64,000 nucleotides of DNA from Pseudomonas viridiflava (GTDB lineage Bacteria; Pseudomonadota; Gammaproteobacteria; Pseudomonadales; Pseudomonadaceae). The translations under genes and the position numbers were made by a program. Location of the stretch: assembly GCF_900591205.1 (NCBI RefSeq), contig NZ_UUPU01000067.1, positions 124,001 to 188,000 on the forward strand, given 5' to 3'. The notes under the pieces are model-generated. The model ran no database searches. It was not told the origin of the DNA and was given only the letters and a program-made list of their open reading frames with translations. Below, one piece after another: positions 51,846 through 62,460 of this stretch. How positions within the stretch are numbered: position 1 is the first letter of the stretch; each line of letters begins with the position of its first letter.

Positions 51846-52340
51846 ATGCCCGAGCAACTCAATACCCGCGTCGAAGATTGTTTCCTGCAAGCCGAATCCT
51901 TTTTCAAACGAAGCTTCAAACGCCCCCAGGTCAGCCTCAAGCTGCGGGGCCAGAAGGCCGGTGTCGCGCATTTGCACGAGAACCTGCTGCGCTTCAACCC
52001 ACAGTTGTACCGCGAAAACAGCCAACATTTCCTGAAACAGACCGTGGCCCATGAAGTCGCGCACCTGATTGCCCATCAGTTGTTTGGTGAACGCATCCAG
52101 CCCCACGGCGAGGAATGGCAACTGATCATGCGCGGGGTTTACGAACTGCCGCCGGACCGCTGCCACACTTACGCAGTGAAGCGCCGCCAGGTGACCCGCT
52201 ACATCTACCGCTGCCCGTGTGCGGACAGCGACTTTCCGTTTTCCTCGCAACGCCACGGGATGGTGGCTCAGGGACGCCGGTATTTGTGCAGACGGTGCCG
52301 GCAGACCTTGGTGTTTACCGGCGAAACCCGGGTGGAGTGA
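51846..52340 (+). CDS. sprT: SprT-family zinc metalloprotein
   Basis: A 164-residue protein with the active-site motif VAHEVAHLIAHQLFG (HExxH), a downstream His/Glu region (HGEEWQ) and a C-terminal zinc ribbon (YRCPC and YLCRRC). It matches bacterial SprT, related to eukaryotic SPRTN proteases that remove DNA-protein crosslinks. I chose the ATG at 51846, about 10 bases after GGAGAT. Confidence 0.94.
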   Translation: MPEQLNTRVEDCFLQAESFFKRSFKRPQVSLKLRGQKAGVAHLHENLLRFNPQLYRENSQHFLKQTVAHEVAHLIAHQLFGERIQPHGEEWQLIMRGVYELPPDRCHTYAVKRRQVTRYIYRCPCADSDFPFSSQRHGMVAQGRRYLCRRCRQTLVFTGETRVE

Positions 52341-52431
52341 GGCCCCCTTCGCAGGCACGCCAGCTGCCACATTTTGACCGCGCCGCCTATCAAATGTGAG
52401 AGGTGGCTTGCCCCCGATAGCGCCCGGTCAT
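52341..52431. repeat. Decayed REP fragment
   Basis: A half-element around 52394-52420 (TGTGAGAGGTGGCTTGCCCC) resembles one arm of the local REP type without a good partner, between sprT and the convergent CoA-transferase gene. Confidence 0.5.
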
Positions 52432-53613
52432 TCACCCAACCACCTTGGCCTGCCGCAACTCCGCTATCCGCTGAGCACTAAACCCCAATTCCCCCAGCAC
52501 TTCATCACTGTGCGCCCCCACCGCCGCGCCAATATGCCGAGGCTCTGGCAACCCTTCGGAAAATTTCAACGGACAGGCAATTTGCGCCTGGCTCGAGCCA
52601 TCCGCCCTGGGCACCTGGCTCACCAGCTGCCGCGCCTTCAATTGCGGATGCACCACCGCCTCGCTCAGCGTCAACACCGGCTCCACACACGCATCCAGCC
52701 CGGCAAACAACTCACACAACTCATCAAAGCTGCGTTTTTCAAACTCGACCTGCAGTGCCACCTTGAGGGCTTTTTGCACGTCGGGCTTGGGTGACAAGCC
52801 TTGCGCCGCCAATTCCGGACGCCCCAGCGCGGCACACAGCTGCTGCATAAACGCCGGTTCCAGACTGCCGACCGACATCCAGCGCCCATCACGCGAGCGG
52901 TAATAGTCGTAAAAACTGCCGCCATTGAGCACGTGGTTTTCCCACTCCGGCTCGACCCCACAGGCCAGGTAACCGGCGCCGGCCATGGCGTTCAGGCTGA
53001 ACGAGCAATCGGTCATGCTCACATCCAGCAATTGACCGACGCCACTGTGATGCCGAGCAATCACCGCTGCAAGCAAACCCGCCACCGCGTGCAGCGACCC
53101 TCCCGCCACATCCGCCAACTGCACGCCCAGCGGCAACGGCCCGCTGCCCTGGCGCCCGGTATAGCTGGCCACCCCGGCCAGCGCCAGGTAGTTGATGTCG
53201 TGCCCGGCGCGATCCTTGTAAGGGCCGGTCTGGCCGTAACCGGTGATCGACACATAAATCAGCCGGGGGTTGATCGCCTTCAACGCCTCATACCCCAGGC
53301 CGAGACGCGCCATCACCCCGGGGCGAAATTGCTCAAGGACGATGTCGTATTCCTTGACCAACTCGTACAAGATCTCCAGCGCTTCGGCCTGCTTGAGGTC
53401 GAGTGCCAGGCTACGCTTGTTGCGGTTGAGGTAGGCATGGCTCGCGGAGGTGCCCTGATCATGCGGCGGCAGCACCCGCAGCAGGTCGATGCGCGTGGGC
53501 GACTCGATACGCAGCACCTCGGCGCCCATGTCCGCCAACATCAGGGAGGCAAACGGGCCAGGCAGCAGCGTGGAAAAATCCAGCACTTTAAGGGACGCCA
53601 AGGGACCTGACAT
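52432..53613 (-). CDS. CaiB/BaiF-family CoA-transferase, possibly alpha-methylacyl-CoA racemase
   Basis: A 393-residue class III CoA-transferase fold from the ATG at 53613 (GGAG upstream). It has KVLDFSTLLPGPFASLMLAD at the start, KRSLALDLK and AGHDINYLALAG. The GHDINY segment is the one carrying active His and Asp positions in alpha-methylacyl-CoA racemases, so racemase activity is as likely as CoA transfer. No catabolic neighbours define the substrate. Confidence 0.9.
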   Translation of the reverse strand: MSGPLASLKVLDFSTLLPGPFASLMLADMGAEVLRIESPTRIDLLRVLPPHDQGTSASHAYLNRNKRSLALDLKQAEALEILYELVKEYDIVLEQFRPGVMARLGLGYEALKAINPRLIYVSITGYGQTGPYKDRAGHDINYLALAGVASYTGRQGSGPLPLGVQLADVAGGSLHAVAGLLAAVIARHHSGVGQLLDVSMTDCSFSLNAMAGAGYLACGVEPEWENHVLNGGSFYDYYRSRDGRWMSVGSLEPAFMQQLCAALGRPELAAQGLSPKPDVQKALKVALQVEFEKRSFDELCELFAGLDACVEPVLTLSEAVVHPQLKARQLVSQVPRADGSSQAQIACPLKFSEGLPEPRHIGAAVGAHSDEVLGELGFSAQRIAELRQAKVVG

Positions 53614-53770
53614 GGAAACTCCATTTGGGTTTTGAGTCCCCACAGACTAGGCAGCCTGGCGCCCGTCGGCAATCGTCAGAACGCTCAGCAACGGTGACCG
53701 TTTTGATCACGGCGGGCTTTTTCGCGCAGGCGGCTTTATCATTGGCCCACGTTTGCTTGCAGAGTGCTCC

Positions 53771-54163
53771 ATGAAGTTTGCAATTGCTGTGTTTTGCGCC
53801 GCCCACACGCCCTCTTCGCGCCGCGCCTTGCTGTTCGCCCAGGCGGCGTTGGCGGGCGGGCACCAAATAGTGCGGCTGTTTTTCTATCAGGACGGCGTCT
53901 ACAGCGCCTCCAATAACATCGTTGCGCCCCAGGATGAGCAGGACATTGCCCGCCAATGGCGAGAGTTTGTCAGCCTGCACCAACTCGACGCCGTGGTGTG
54001 CATCGCCGCCGCTTTGCGCCGTGGCGTGCTGAACACCGAGGAAGCCACGCGTTATCAACGCAGCGCGGTCAACCTGGATGCGCCGTGGGCGCTGTCGGGC
54101 CTTGGGCAACTGCATGACGCCGCCCAGGCCGCCGACCGCCTGATCTGTTTTGGAGGGCCGTGA
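53771..54163 (+). CDS. tusD: Sulfur relay protein TusD
   Basis: A 130-residue DsrE-like protein with the active Cys in VCIAAALRRGVLN. In the TusBCD complex it takes sulfur from TusA and passes it to TusE for 2-thiouridine at tRNA position 34. First gene of tusDCBE. Confidence 0.95.
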   Translation: MKFAIAVFCAAHTPSSRRALLFAQAALAGGHQIVRLFFYQDGVYSASNNIVAPQDEQDIARQWREFVSLHQLDAVVCIAAALRRGVLNTEEATRYQRSAVNLDAPWALSGLGQLHDAAQAADRLICFGGP

Positions 54164-54164
54164 T

Positions 54165-54515
54165 ATGTCCAAGTCCTTATTAGTCATCAGCCGCCAGGCT
54201 CCGTGGGCCGGGCCGAGTGCACGCGAAGCGCTGGATATCGTGCTGGCCGGCGGCGCATTTGATCTGCCGATCGGCTTACTGTTCATGGATGACGGCGTGT
54301 TTCAACTGGCGCCGCACCAGAGCGCCAAGGCCGTGCAGCAAAAGGATCTCAGCGCCAACCTGCAGGCATTGGGCCTGTTCGGCATTGAGGAGGTGTTCGC
54401 CTGCAGCCACAGCTTGGGCGAACGCGGGCTGACACCGCCCGCCACTGCACAGGCGCTGGACAGTAGCGCTATTTCCAGGTTGATTGACCGTTACGACCAG
54501 GTGATTACCCTCTGA
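54165..54515 (+). CDS. tusC: Sulfur relay protein TusC
   Basis: A 116-residue DsrF-like protein (SLLVISRQAPWAGPSAREAL, then LFMDDGVFQLAP). Partner of TusB and TusD. Starts 1 base after tusD and shares a stop-start overlap with tusB. Confidence 0.95.
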   Translation: MSKSLLVISRQAPWAGPSAREALDIVLAGGAFDLPIGLLFMDDGVFQLAPHQSAKAVQQKDLSANLQALGLFGIEEVFACSHSLGERGLTPPATAQALDSSAISRLIDRYDQVITL

Positions 54516-54793
54516 TGTCGACTCTACATGTGGTTTCCCACTCCCCCTTTACCGACAGCCGCCTGGCCAGTTGCCTGCGCGTGTGTGGCACCCAGGACGC
54601 GATCCTGCTGTGCGGCGATGGTGCCTACGGGTTGCACAACCCGGCCTTGCACACCCAGGGCGTGAAGGTCTTTGTGCTGGCCGAAGACATGCAGGCACGC
54701 AATCTGCCCCTGCCGGACTGGGCCGACAGCGTGGACTACGCAGGTTTCGTGCAGCTGTCGATCGACTACGACAAGGTCAATACCTGGCTATGA
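54515..54793 (+). CDS. tusB: Sulfur relay protein TusB
   Basis: A 92-residue DsrH-like protein (DAILLCGDGAYG) that completes the TusBCD heterohexamer. Overlaps tusC by 1 base and tusE by 4. Confidence 0.94.
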   Translation: MSTLHVVSHSPFTDSRLASCLRVCGTQDAILLCGDGAYGLHNPALHTQGVKVFVLAEDMQARNLPLPDWADSVDYAGFVQLSIDYDKVNTWL

Positions 54794-55125
54794 ACACCCT
54801 GACCGTAGGCGCACGCACACTGGAACTGGACAAGGATGGTTACCTTGTAGACCTGAATGACTGGTCCGCAGACGTGGCCAACGCCCTCGCCGCCGCTGAA
54901 ACACTGGAGCTGACCGCCGACCACTGGGAAATCCTCGAGCTGCTGCGCGGCTTCTACGCCGAGTTCCAGCTATCCCCTGCCACGCGCCCGTTGATCAAGT
55001 ACACCGCCTTGAAACTGGGCCCGGAAAAGGGCAACAGCCTGCACCTCAACAAACTGTTCAACGGCACTCCCGCCAAACTTGCCGCCAAGTTGGCGGGCCT
55101 GCCCAGGCCGACGAATTGCTTATGA
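54790..55125 (+). CDS. tusE: Sulfur relay protein TusE
   Basis: A 111-residue DsrC-like protein with the C-terminal active Cys in RPTNCL (Cys110). It accepts sulfur from TusD and hands it to MnmA. Overlaps tusB and the next gene by 4 bases each. Confidence 0.95.
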   Translation: MNTLTVGARTLELDKDGYLVDLNDWSADVANALAAAETLELTADHWEILELLRGFYAEFQLSPATRPLIKYTALKLGPEKGNSLHLNKLFNGTPAKLAAKLAGLPRPTNCL

Positions 55126-56123
55126 CCGACTTTGCCCCGCTGACCCTTGAAACCCCTGCCGAGCACCCTTTTGCGCAGTTCGTGCGCATTCTGGGCAAAG
55201 GCAAGCGCGGTGCGCGCAACCTCACGCGCCTCGAGGCCCGTGAAGCCATGGGCATGTTGCTCGACGAAAAAGTCGAAGACACCCAGCTCGGCGCTTTTCT
55301 GATGTTGCTGCGTCACAAGGAGGAAAGCCCGGAAGAACTCGCAGGCTTCACCGAGGCTGTACGCGAGCGCCTGGACGCGCCGGCGCTGAACGTGGATATC
55401 GACTGGCCAACCTACGCCGGTAAAAAACGCCACCTGCCGTGGTATTTGCTGGCAGCCAAGTGCCTGGCGCAAAACGGCGTGCGCATCCTGCTGCACGGCG
55501 GCGGTGCACATACGGCGGGCCGGATGTACACCGAGCAATTGCTGGAGGGCTTGCAGATACCGCTGTGCCGCAACTGGCAGCAGGTCGAGACCGCCTTCGA
55601 GCAAGGCAACCTGGCATTTATCCCGTTGGGCGACTGGGCGCCGCAATTGCAGCGCATGATCGACCTGCGCAACACCCTGGGCCTGCGCTCGCCGATCCAC
55701 TCCCTGGCGCGCTTGCTCAACCCGCTGAATGCGCGCTGCGGCCTGCAAAGTATTTTCCACCCCGGTTACCAGGGCGTGCACCGCGATGCCAGCGGCCTGC
55801 TGGGTGACAACGTGATTGTGGTCAAGGGCGATGGCGGCGAAGTCGAGATCAACCCCGACACGATCAGCCATCTGTATGGCACTACCGGCGGCGAAAGCTG
55901 GGACGAAGAGTGGCCCGCCCTCTCCGCCCAACGCCATGTAAAACCGGCCACCCTGGAGCCTGAGCAGTTGAAAGCGCTGTGGCGTGGCGATATCCAGGAC
56001 AGCTACCCGCAACTGGCGTTGATCGCCACGATGGCGTTGGCCTTGCGCGGCCTGGGCCATCCCCGGGAACAGGCGTTCGAAATGGCCGAGCACTACTGGG
56101 CTGCGCGGGACAAATCGGCTTAG
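55122..56123 (+). CDS. ybiB: YbiB/TrpD2-type glycosyltransferase family protein
   Basis: A 333-residue protein of the anthranilate phosphoribosyltransferase-like family, with RLEAREAMGMLLDEKVEDTQ and the body of type IV transferase folds, but without clear Trp-pathway context. YbiB proteins bind nucleic acid rather than making tryptophan. It is co-translated with tusE, which suggests a link to tRNA modification. Confidence 0.9.
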   Translation: MTDFAPLTLETPAEHPFAQFVRILGKGKRGARNLTRLEAREAMGMLLDEKVEDTQLGAFLMLLRHKEESPEELAGFTEAVRERLDAPALNVDIDWPTYAGKKRHLPWYLLAAKCLAQNGVRILLHGGGAHTAGRMYTEQLLEGLQIPLCRNWQQVETAFEQGNLAFIPLGDWAPQLQRMIDLRNTLGLRSPIHSLARLLNPLNARCGLQSIFHPGYQGVHRDASGLLGDNVIVVKGDGGEVEINPDTISHLYGTTGGESWDEEWPALSAQRHVKPATLEPEQLKALWRGDIQDSYPQLALIATMALALRGLGHPREQAFEMAEHYWAARDKSA

Positions 56124-56211
56124 TCGATCATTCCCCCCCGATCTTTGCGCTTTTAGTTCGAACTCATCCCTTTAGACTGGGCTCCAACGCTTATTAGCCA
56201 AGGAGCCAATC

Positions 56212-57213
56212 ATGGGTTTGCTGATTGAAGGACACTGGAAAGACCAGTGGTACGAAAGTAGCGCAGATGGCGCTTTCCAGCGCGAACAAGCGCAACGCCG
56301 CCACTGGGTCACCGCCGATGGCCAACCCGGGCCCAGCGGCGAAGGTGGCTTCAAGGCCGAAGCCGGTCGCTATCACCTGTATGTGTCCCTCGCCTGCCCA
56401 TGGGCTCATCGCACGCTGATCATGCGCAAGCTCAAGGGCCTGGAAAACCTGATCGACGTGTCCGTGGTCAGCTGGCTGATGCTGGAAAACGGCTGGACCT
56501 TCGACAAAGCGCACGGCTCAACCGGCGACACGCTGGATAATTTCGACTTCATGCACCAGCGCTATACCGCCGACACCGCCGACTACACCGGGCGCGTCAC
56601 GGTGCCGGTGCTGTGGGACAAAAAGCTCAAGCGCATCGTGAGCAATGAATCGGCGGAAATCATCCGCATGTTCAACAGCGCGTTCAACGAGCTGACCGGC
56701 AACCCCCTGGATTTCTACCCCGAGCCGCTGCGCCCGAGCATCGACGCGCTGAACGACCGGATCTATCCGGCCGTGAACAATGGCGTGTATCGCGCAGGCT
56801 TCGCCACTTCGCAGAAGGCTTACGAAAGCGCATTTGATGATGTGTTTGCCGAACTGGATCACCTGGAACAGCATTTGGGCGACCATCGCTACCTGGCCGG
56901 TGAATACCTGACCGAGGCCGATGTGCGGCTGTTTACCACGCTGATCCGCTTTGATGCGGTGTATTACAGCCACTTCAAATGCAATCTGCGGCGGATTGCT
57001 GACTATCCCAATTTGTCGAATTGGCTACGGGAGATGTACCAATGGCCTGGCGTGGCCGAGACGGTGGATTTTGCGCATATCAAGGGGCATTACTATGCCA
57101 GCCATCGCACGATCAACCCGACAGGGATTGTGCCGAAGGGACCGTTGCAGTGGTTTGATGCAGAGCATGACCGCGAAAAACTGAGCGGCAAAGCGGTACT
57201 CAGTACCCGCTAA
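56212..57213 (+). CDS. yqjG: Glutathionyl-hydroquinone reductase (GST omega-like, YqjG family)
   Basis: A 333-residue xi-class transferase with the catalytic Cys in VSLACPWAHRTLI, then VPVLWDKKLKRIVSNESAEI and a helical C-terminal domain with YLTEADVRLFTTLIRFD. It removes glutathione from hydroquinone adducts. The start follows AAGGAG. Confidence 0.95.
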   Translation: MGLLIEGHWKDQWYESSADGAFQREQAQRRHWVTADGQPGPSGEGGFKAEAGRYHLYVSLACPWAHRTLIMRKLKGLENLIDVSVVSWLMLENGWTFDKAHGSTGDTLDNFDFMHQRYTADTADYTGRVTVPVLWDKKLKRIVSNESAEIIRMFNSAFNELTGNPLDFYPEPLRPSIDALNDRIYPAVNNGVYRAGFATSQKAYESAFDDVFAELDHLEQHLGDHRYLAGEYLTEADVRLFTTLIRFDAVYYSHFKCNLRRIADYPNLSNWLREMYQWPGVAETVDFAHIKGHYYASHRTINPTGIVPKGPLQWFDAEHDREKLSGKAVLSTR

Positions 57214-57218
57214 GCCCC

Positions 57219-57349
57219 GTGGCGAGCGGGCTTGCCCGCGTTGGGCCGCGCAGCGGCCCCAGCAAGAACACCGCGCTATACCCAAGTAAACAGGGTGTCA
57301 GTTTTTAGGGCTGCTTTGCAGCCCAACGCGGGCAAGCCCGCTCGCCACA
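57219..57349. repeat. REP/BIME palindromic element
   Basis: GTGGCGAGCGGGCTTGCCCG and CGGGCAAGCCCGCTCGCCAC form the ends of a long hairpin with an inner inverted pair (GGGCCGCGCAGCGGCCC). It lies between convergent genes. Confidence 0.88.
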
Positions 57350-57366
57350 GAAGTACTCTTGCACGG

Positions 57367-58761
57367 TCAGACTTGGGATTGAGCGCCTTCAAACCACTTC
57401 AACTTCTCGCGCAACACCACCACCTCACCGACGATCACCAACGTGGGCGCGTGCACTTCATGCTCCGCCACCATGCGCGGCAAGTCCGCCAGGGTGCCGG
57501 TAAACACACGCTGGTTGGACGTGGTGCCCTGCTGGATCAACGCTGCCGGGGTATCCGCCGCACGACCGTGCTTGATCAGTTGCTCACAGATGATCGGCAA
57601 ACCAATCAACCCCATGTAGAACACCAGGGTCTGCGACGGTCCCACCAGGTCATGCCACGGCAGGTCCGACGTCCCGTCCTTCAAGTGCCCGGTGATAAAG
57701 CGTACAGACTGCGCATAGTCGCGATGGGTCAGCGGGATCCCGGCATACGCCGCGCAACCGCTCGCCGCAGTGATCCCCGGCACCACCTGAAACGGGATGC
57801 CATGGGCCGCCAATTCTTCGATCTCTTCGCCACCGCGACCAAAGATGAACGGGTCGCCACCCTTTAGACGCAACACGCGCTTGCCTTGCTTGGCCAGGTC
57901 CACCAGTTGCTGGTTGATCTGGTCTTGCGGCACCGCATGATCGGCGCGGCGCTTGCCGACATAAATACGCTCGGCGTCGCGGCGGCACAGCTCCAGAATC
58001 GCCGGAGCCACCAGGCGGTCATACAGCACCACGTCGGCTTGCTGCATCAGCCGCAGGGCGCGGAACGTCAGCAGGTCCGGATCGCCCGGGCCTGCGCCCA
58101 CCAGGTAGACCTCGCCCGGCGCATACGGCGGCGCGCCGTTGACCTTTTCGATCAACAGCCGCTCGGCTTCATCGCCCTGCCCGGCCAATTGGCGATCGGC
58201 AATCGGGCCCTGGAACACCTCTTCCCAGAAGGCACGGCGTTGCTGCACATCCGGGTACAAGCCTTTGACCTGGGCACGAAAACGCGCCGCCAGCCCGGCC
58301 AGCTGGCCATAGGTGGACGGAATCCAGGTTTCCAGCTTGGCGCGGATCAAGCGCGCCAGCACTGGTGCATCGCCACCGCTGGACACCGCGATCACCAAGG
58401 GTGAACGGTCGACAATCGCCGGGAAGATCACGCTGCACAAGGCCGGCGCGTCCACCACATTGACCGGTACGCAACGGCGCTTGGCATCACTGGACACTTG
58501 CGCGTTCAGGGGTTCGTCATCGGTCGCGGCGATAATCAGGGTGCAGGCGTCAAGGTCGGCCTCCTGATAACCGCGCAAAATCAGTTCCCCGCCACTGCCC
58601 TGCACCAGTTCGCGCAACTGGTCTTCGATCTGGGGAGCGACCACCCGCAGCACTGCACCGGCGTCGGCCAGCAGCCGGGATTTGCGCAAGGCAATCTCCC
58701 CGCCACCGACGACCAACACGCGACTGCCGCGCAGGTTATGAAACAGCGGCAGAAATTCCAT
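57367..58761 (-). CDS. cysG: Siroheme synthase (trifunctional)
   Basis: This 464-residue enzyme makes siroheme from uroporphyrinogen III. The N-terminal dehydrogenase/ferrochelatase part has VVGGGEIALRKSRLL. The C-terminal methyltransferase has VYLVGAGPGDPDLLTFRA, LVAPAIL and FIFGRGGEE. It lies 1 base after serS on the same strand, which suggests one transcript. Confidence 0.97.
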   Translation of the reverse strand: MEFLPLFHNLRGSRVLVVGGGEIALRKSRLLADAGAVLRVVAPQIEDQLRELVQGSGGELILRGYQEADLDACTLIIAATDDEPLNAQVSSDAKRRCVPVNVVDAPALCSVIFPAIVDRSPLVIAVSSGGDAPVLARLIRAKLETWIPSTYGQLAGLAARFRAQVKGLYPDVQQRRAFWEEVFQGPIADRQLAGQGDEAERLLIEKVNGAPPYAPGEVYLVGAGPGDPDLLTFRALRLMQQADVVLYDRLVAPAILELCRRDAERIYVGKRRADHAVPQDQINQQLVDLAKQGKRVLRLKGGDPFIFGRGGEEIEELAAHGIPFQVVPGITAASGCAAYAGIPLTHRDYAQSVRFITGHLKDGTSDLPWHDLVGPSQTLVFYMGLIGLPIICEQLIKHGRAADTPAALIQQGTTSNQRVFTGTLADLPRMVAEHEVHAPTLVIVGEVVVLREKLKWFEGAQSQV

Positions 58762-60042
<1,281 letters not shown>

Positions 60043-60058
60043 GTCGGTCTCTCGTTTA

Positions 60059-60433
60059 TCAAAGTTTGGTCAAGGACAGGCCAGCCCAGGTGGCGAGCAG
60101 CCCGCCGAACACGCTGATGCCCAGATACCCGAAGGCGACCAGGGCCTGCCCGCTTTCCAGCAGCCGCAGCGTATCCAGTGAAAAGGATGAAAAGGTCGTC
60201 AGACCGCCTACAAAGCCGACAATCAAGCCGGCGCGAATTTCAATCGGGACTTCCGGGCGCAACAGAAACCAGCCATACAACAGCCCGATGATCAAGCAAC
60301 CCACCAGGTTGACCGCCAGGGTCGCCGCATAAAAATGCTTCGGCCAGTTGGCGCTCACCCAAGTACCAGTGGCGAAACGCAATAATGTACCAGCGATGCC
60401 GGCTGCGGACACGGCAAGAATCGTCTTGAGCAT
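60059..60433 (-). CDS. crcB: Fluoride ion channel CrcB/Fluc
   Basis: A 124-residue, four-helix membrane protein with the family blocks GTLLRFATG, AVNLVGCLIIG and GGLTTFSSFSLDTL. It exports fluoride as a dual-topology dimer. Its start overlaps the rarA stop by one base; no fluoride riboswitch is expected inside this operon position and none was seen. Confidence 0.96.
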   Translation of the reverse strand: MLKTILAVSAAGIAGTLLRFATGTWVSANWPKHFYAATLAVNLVGCLIIGLLYGWFLLRPEVPIEIRAGLIVGFVGGLTTFSSFSLDTLRLLESGQALVAFGYLGISVFGGLLATWAGLSLTKL

Positions 60434-61755
60434 TACTTTCTCCGCTGCTTGGGGCTGAGGCGGTCGAGTTGGGCAAGGTGGTTGAGCTTTTCGCCGATCT
60501 TCAGCTCCAGGCCACGGGGCACTGGCTGATAGAGGGGCAGCGGCTCAAGCTCATCGGGAAAGTAGTCTTCGCCGGCGGCATACGCGTCCGGCTCATCGTG
60601 GGCATAGCGATACTCATCACCATAACCCAGCTGTTTCATCAGCTTGGTCGGCGCGTTGCGCAGGTGCAGCGGCACTTCCAGCGAGCCGTACTCGGCGGCG
60701 GCGCGCAAGGCGGACTTGAAGCCCATGTACACCGCATTGCTTTTCGGCGCACACGCCAGGTAGGTGATGGCCTGGGCCACCGCCAACTCGCCTTCCGGGC
60801 TGCCGAGGCGCTCCTGCACGTCCCAGGCGGCGAGGCACAGACTCAAGGCGCGTGGGTCGGCATTGCCGATGTCTTCGCTGGCCATGCGCACCACGCGGCG
60901 CGCCAGGTACAGCGGGTCGCAGCCGCCGTCGATCATGCGCGCAAACCAGTACAACGCGCCGTCCGGGTTGGAGCCGCGCACGGATTTGTGCAACGCGGAA
61001 ATCTGGTCGTAGAAGGCTTCGCCGCCTTTGTCGAAACGCCGGCGCGTATCGCCGAGCAGGCTTTGCAGCAGGTCGACGCCAATCTCGCTACCGTCTTCGG
61101 CCAGGTCGGAGGCGTTCTCCAGCAAGTTGAGAAAGCGCCGGCCGTCGCCATCGGCGGCAGTCAGCAAGATCTTGAAGCCTTCCTCGCTGACGCTCAGCTG
61201 GCGCTTGCCCAGGCCCTTGTCTTCACTCAGGGCGCGGTGCAGCAGCTTTTGCATCGCCGCCTCGTCCAGGCTCTTGAGCACATAGACCCGCGCCCGCGAG
61301 AGCAAGGCGTTATTGAGTTCGAACGAGGGGTTTTCGGTGGTCGCGCCGATAAAAATCAGCGTGCCGTCTTCGACATACGGCAAAAACGCATCTTGTTGCG
61401 ACTTGTTGAAGCGATGCACTTCGTCGACAAACAGAATCGTGCGCTTGCCGTACTGCCCGGCCTGCTGCTTGGCGACTTCCACCGCCTGGCGGATCTCCTT
61501 GACCCCAGCCAGCACCGCCGAGACCGTTTCAAAGTGTGCATCCGAGACTTTCGCCAGCAGCCGCGCCAGGGTGGTTTTACCCACCCCCGGCGGCCCCCAG
61601 AAAATCATCGAGTGCAGCGCACCCTGCTCCAGGGCTTCGCGCAAAGGCTTGCCGCGAGCGAGCAGGTGTTCTTGCCCGACGTACTCGTCCAGGTTGGTCG
61701 AGCGCAGGCGCGCCGCCAGTGGCTGAGCAATCGGGTCACTTCGAAACAGATCCAT
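60433..61755 (-). CDS. rarA: Replication-associated recombination protein A
   Basis: A 440-residue AAA+ protein with EYVGQEHLL, Walker A WGPPGVGKTTLARLL, Walker B ILFVDEVHRFN and a C-terminal MgsA/YrvN tetramerisation domain. It acts at stalled replication forks. Position between lolA and crcB is typical. Confidence 0.96.
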   Translation of the reverse strand: MDLFRSDPIAQPLAARLRSTNLDEYVGQEHLLARGKPLREALEQGALHSMIFWGPPGVGKTTLARLLAKVSDAHFETVSAVLAGVKEIRQAVEVAKQQAGQYGKRTILFVDEVHRFNKSQQDAFLPYVEDGTLIFIGATTENPSFELNNALLSRARVYVLKSLDEAAMQKLLHRALSEDKGLGKRQLSVSEEGFKILLTAADGDGRRFLNLLENASDLAEDGSEIGVDLLQSLLGDTRRRFDKGGEAFYDQISALHKSVRGSNPDGALYWFARMIDGGCDPLYLARRVVRMASEDIGNADPRALSLCLAAWDVQERLGSPEGELAVAQAITYLACAPKSNAVYMGFKSALRAAAEYGSLEVPLHLRNAPTKLMKQLGYGDEYRYAHDEPDAYAAGEDYFPDELEPLPLYQPVPRGLELKIGEKLNHLAQLDRLSPKQRRK

Positions 61756-61782
61756 GGGCAGCGTTTAAAACCTCTGGGCAGT

Positions 61783-62406
61783 TTATTCCTGGATCACGTC
61801 GGCACCCTTGGGGATGTCGAACTTGAACTTGGACGCCGGCACCGGCTGGTTGGCCTTGACCCCGGAGAACAGAATATCGGTGCGCTGGCCGACGCTGTCG
61901 ATCAGGCGCATGTTGTTGATCACACCGTTACCGAACGACAGTTGCAGGCTGTCGAACAGCGTGTCCTTGGACTTCGGCTTGAGGGTGAATTCGATAACGT
62001 TGCTGGTTTGCTTGGAGGTGATATCGAAACTGTCGTTGATTTTCGATACATCACCCGACAGCAGCAACGCTGGGGTCTGGTTCAGGCGCGGGTCCAGCTT
62101 CTTGATGGTCGCCTGCTCCAGGTCCGGGTCCCACAGCGTGACCTTCTGGCCATCGGAAACGATGGTCTGCTCGGCCTTGCCTTCGGTATGCCAGTAGAAC
62201 AGCCCAGGGCGCTGCACGGCCATCTCGCCTTCGGTTTGCTGCAACTGGGTGCCACCGGCATCCAGGGTCAGCTGGGAGAAGCGCGCGGTCAGGGTCTGGG
62301 ATTTGTCCAGCAGGTTTTTCAGGCTGGCCACGGAGGCCGGGTCAGCGTGGGCCGAAACAGCGGTCAGGGCCAGGGCCGGCAACAACAGCATGCGGATAAG
62401 ACGCAT
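61783..62406 (-). CDS. lolA: Outer-membrane lipoprotein carrier LolA
   Basis: A 207-residue periplasmic protein with a signal peptide ending AVSAHA, then SLKNLLDKSQTLTARFSQLT and RPGLFYWHTE. It carries lipoproteins from LolCDE to LolB. I chose MRLIRMLLLP at 62406; an ATG 4 codons earlier is possible. Confidence 0.95.
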   Translation of the reverse strand: MRLIRMLLLPALALTAVSAHADPASVASLKNLLDKSQTLTARFSQLTLDAGGTQLQQTEGEMAVQRPGLFYWHTEGKAEQTIVSDGQKVTLWDPDLEQATIKKLDPRLNQTPALLLSGDVSKINDSFDITSKQTSNVIEFTLKPKSKDTLFDSLQLSFGNGVINNMRLIDSVGQRTDILFSGVKANQPVPASKFKFDIPKGADVIQE

Positions 62407-62460
62407 GGGAATCCTCATTGAGTCGTTAGGGCGCGCCGCGTGCTGCCACGCGGCGCGTAA

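Noticed and set aside
60300..60480. Fluoride riboswitch for crcB
   Set aside because: crcB starts inside the end of rarA, so there is no leader to hold one.
60469..62421. A 650-residue frame antisense to rarA and lolA
   Set aside because: It spans two well-supported genes and their gap and resembles no protein family.
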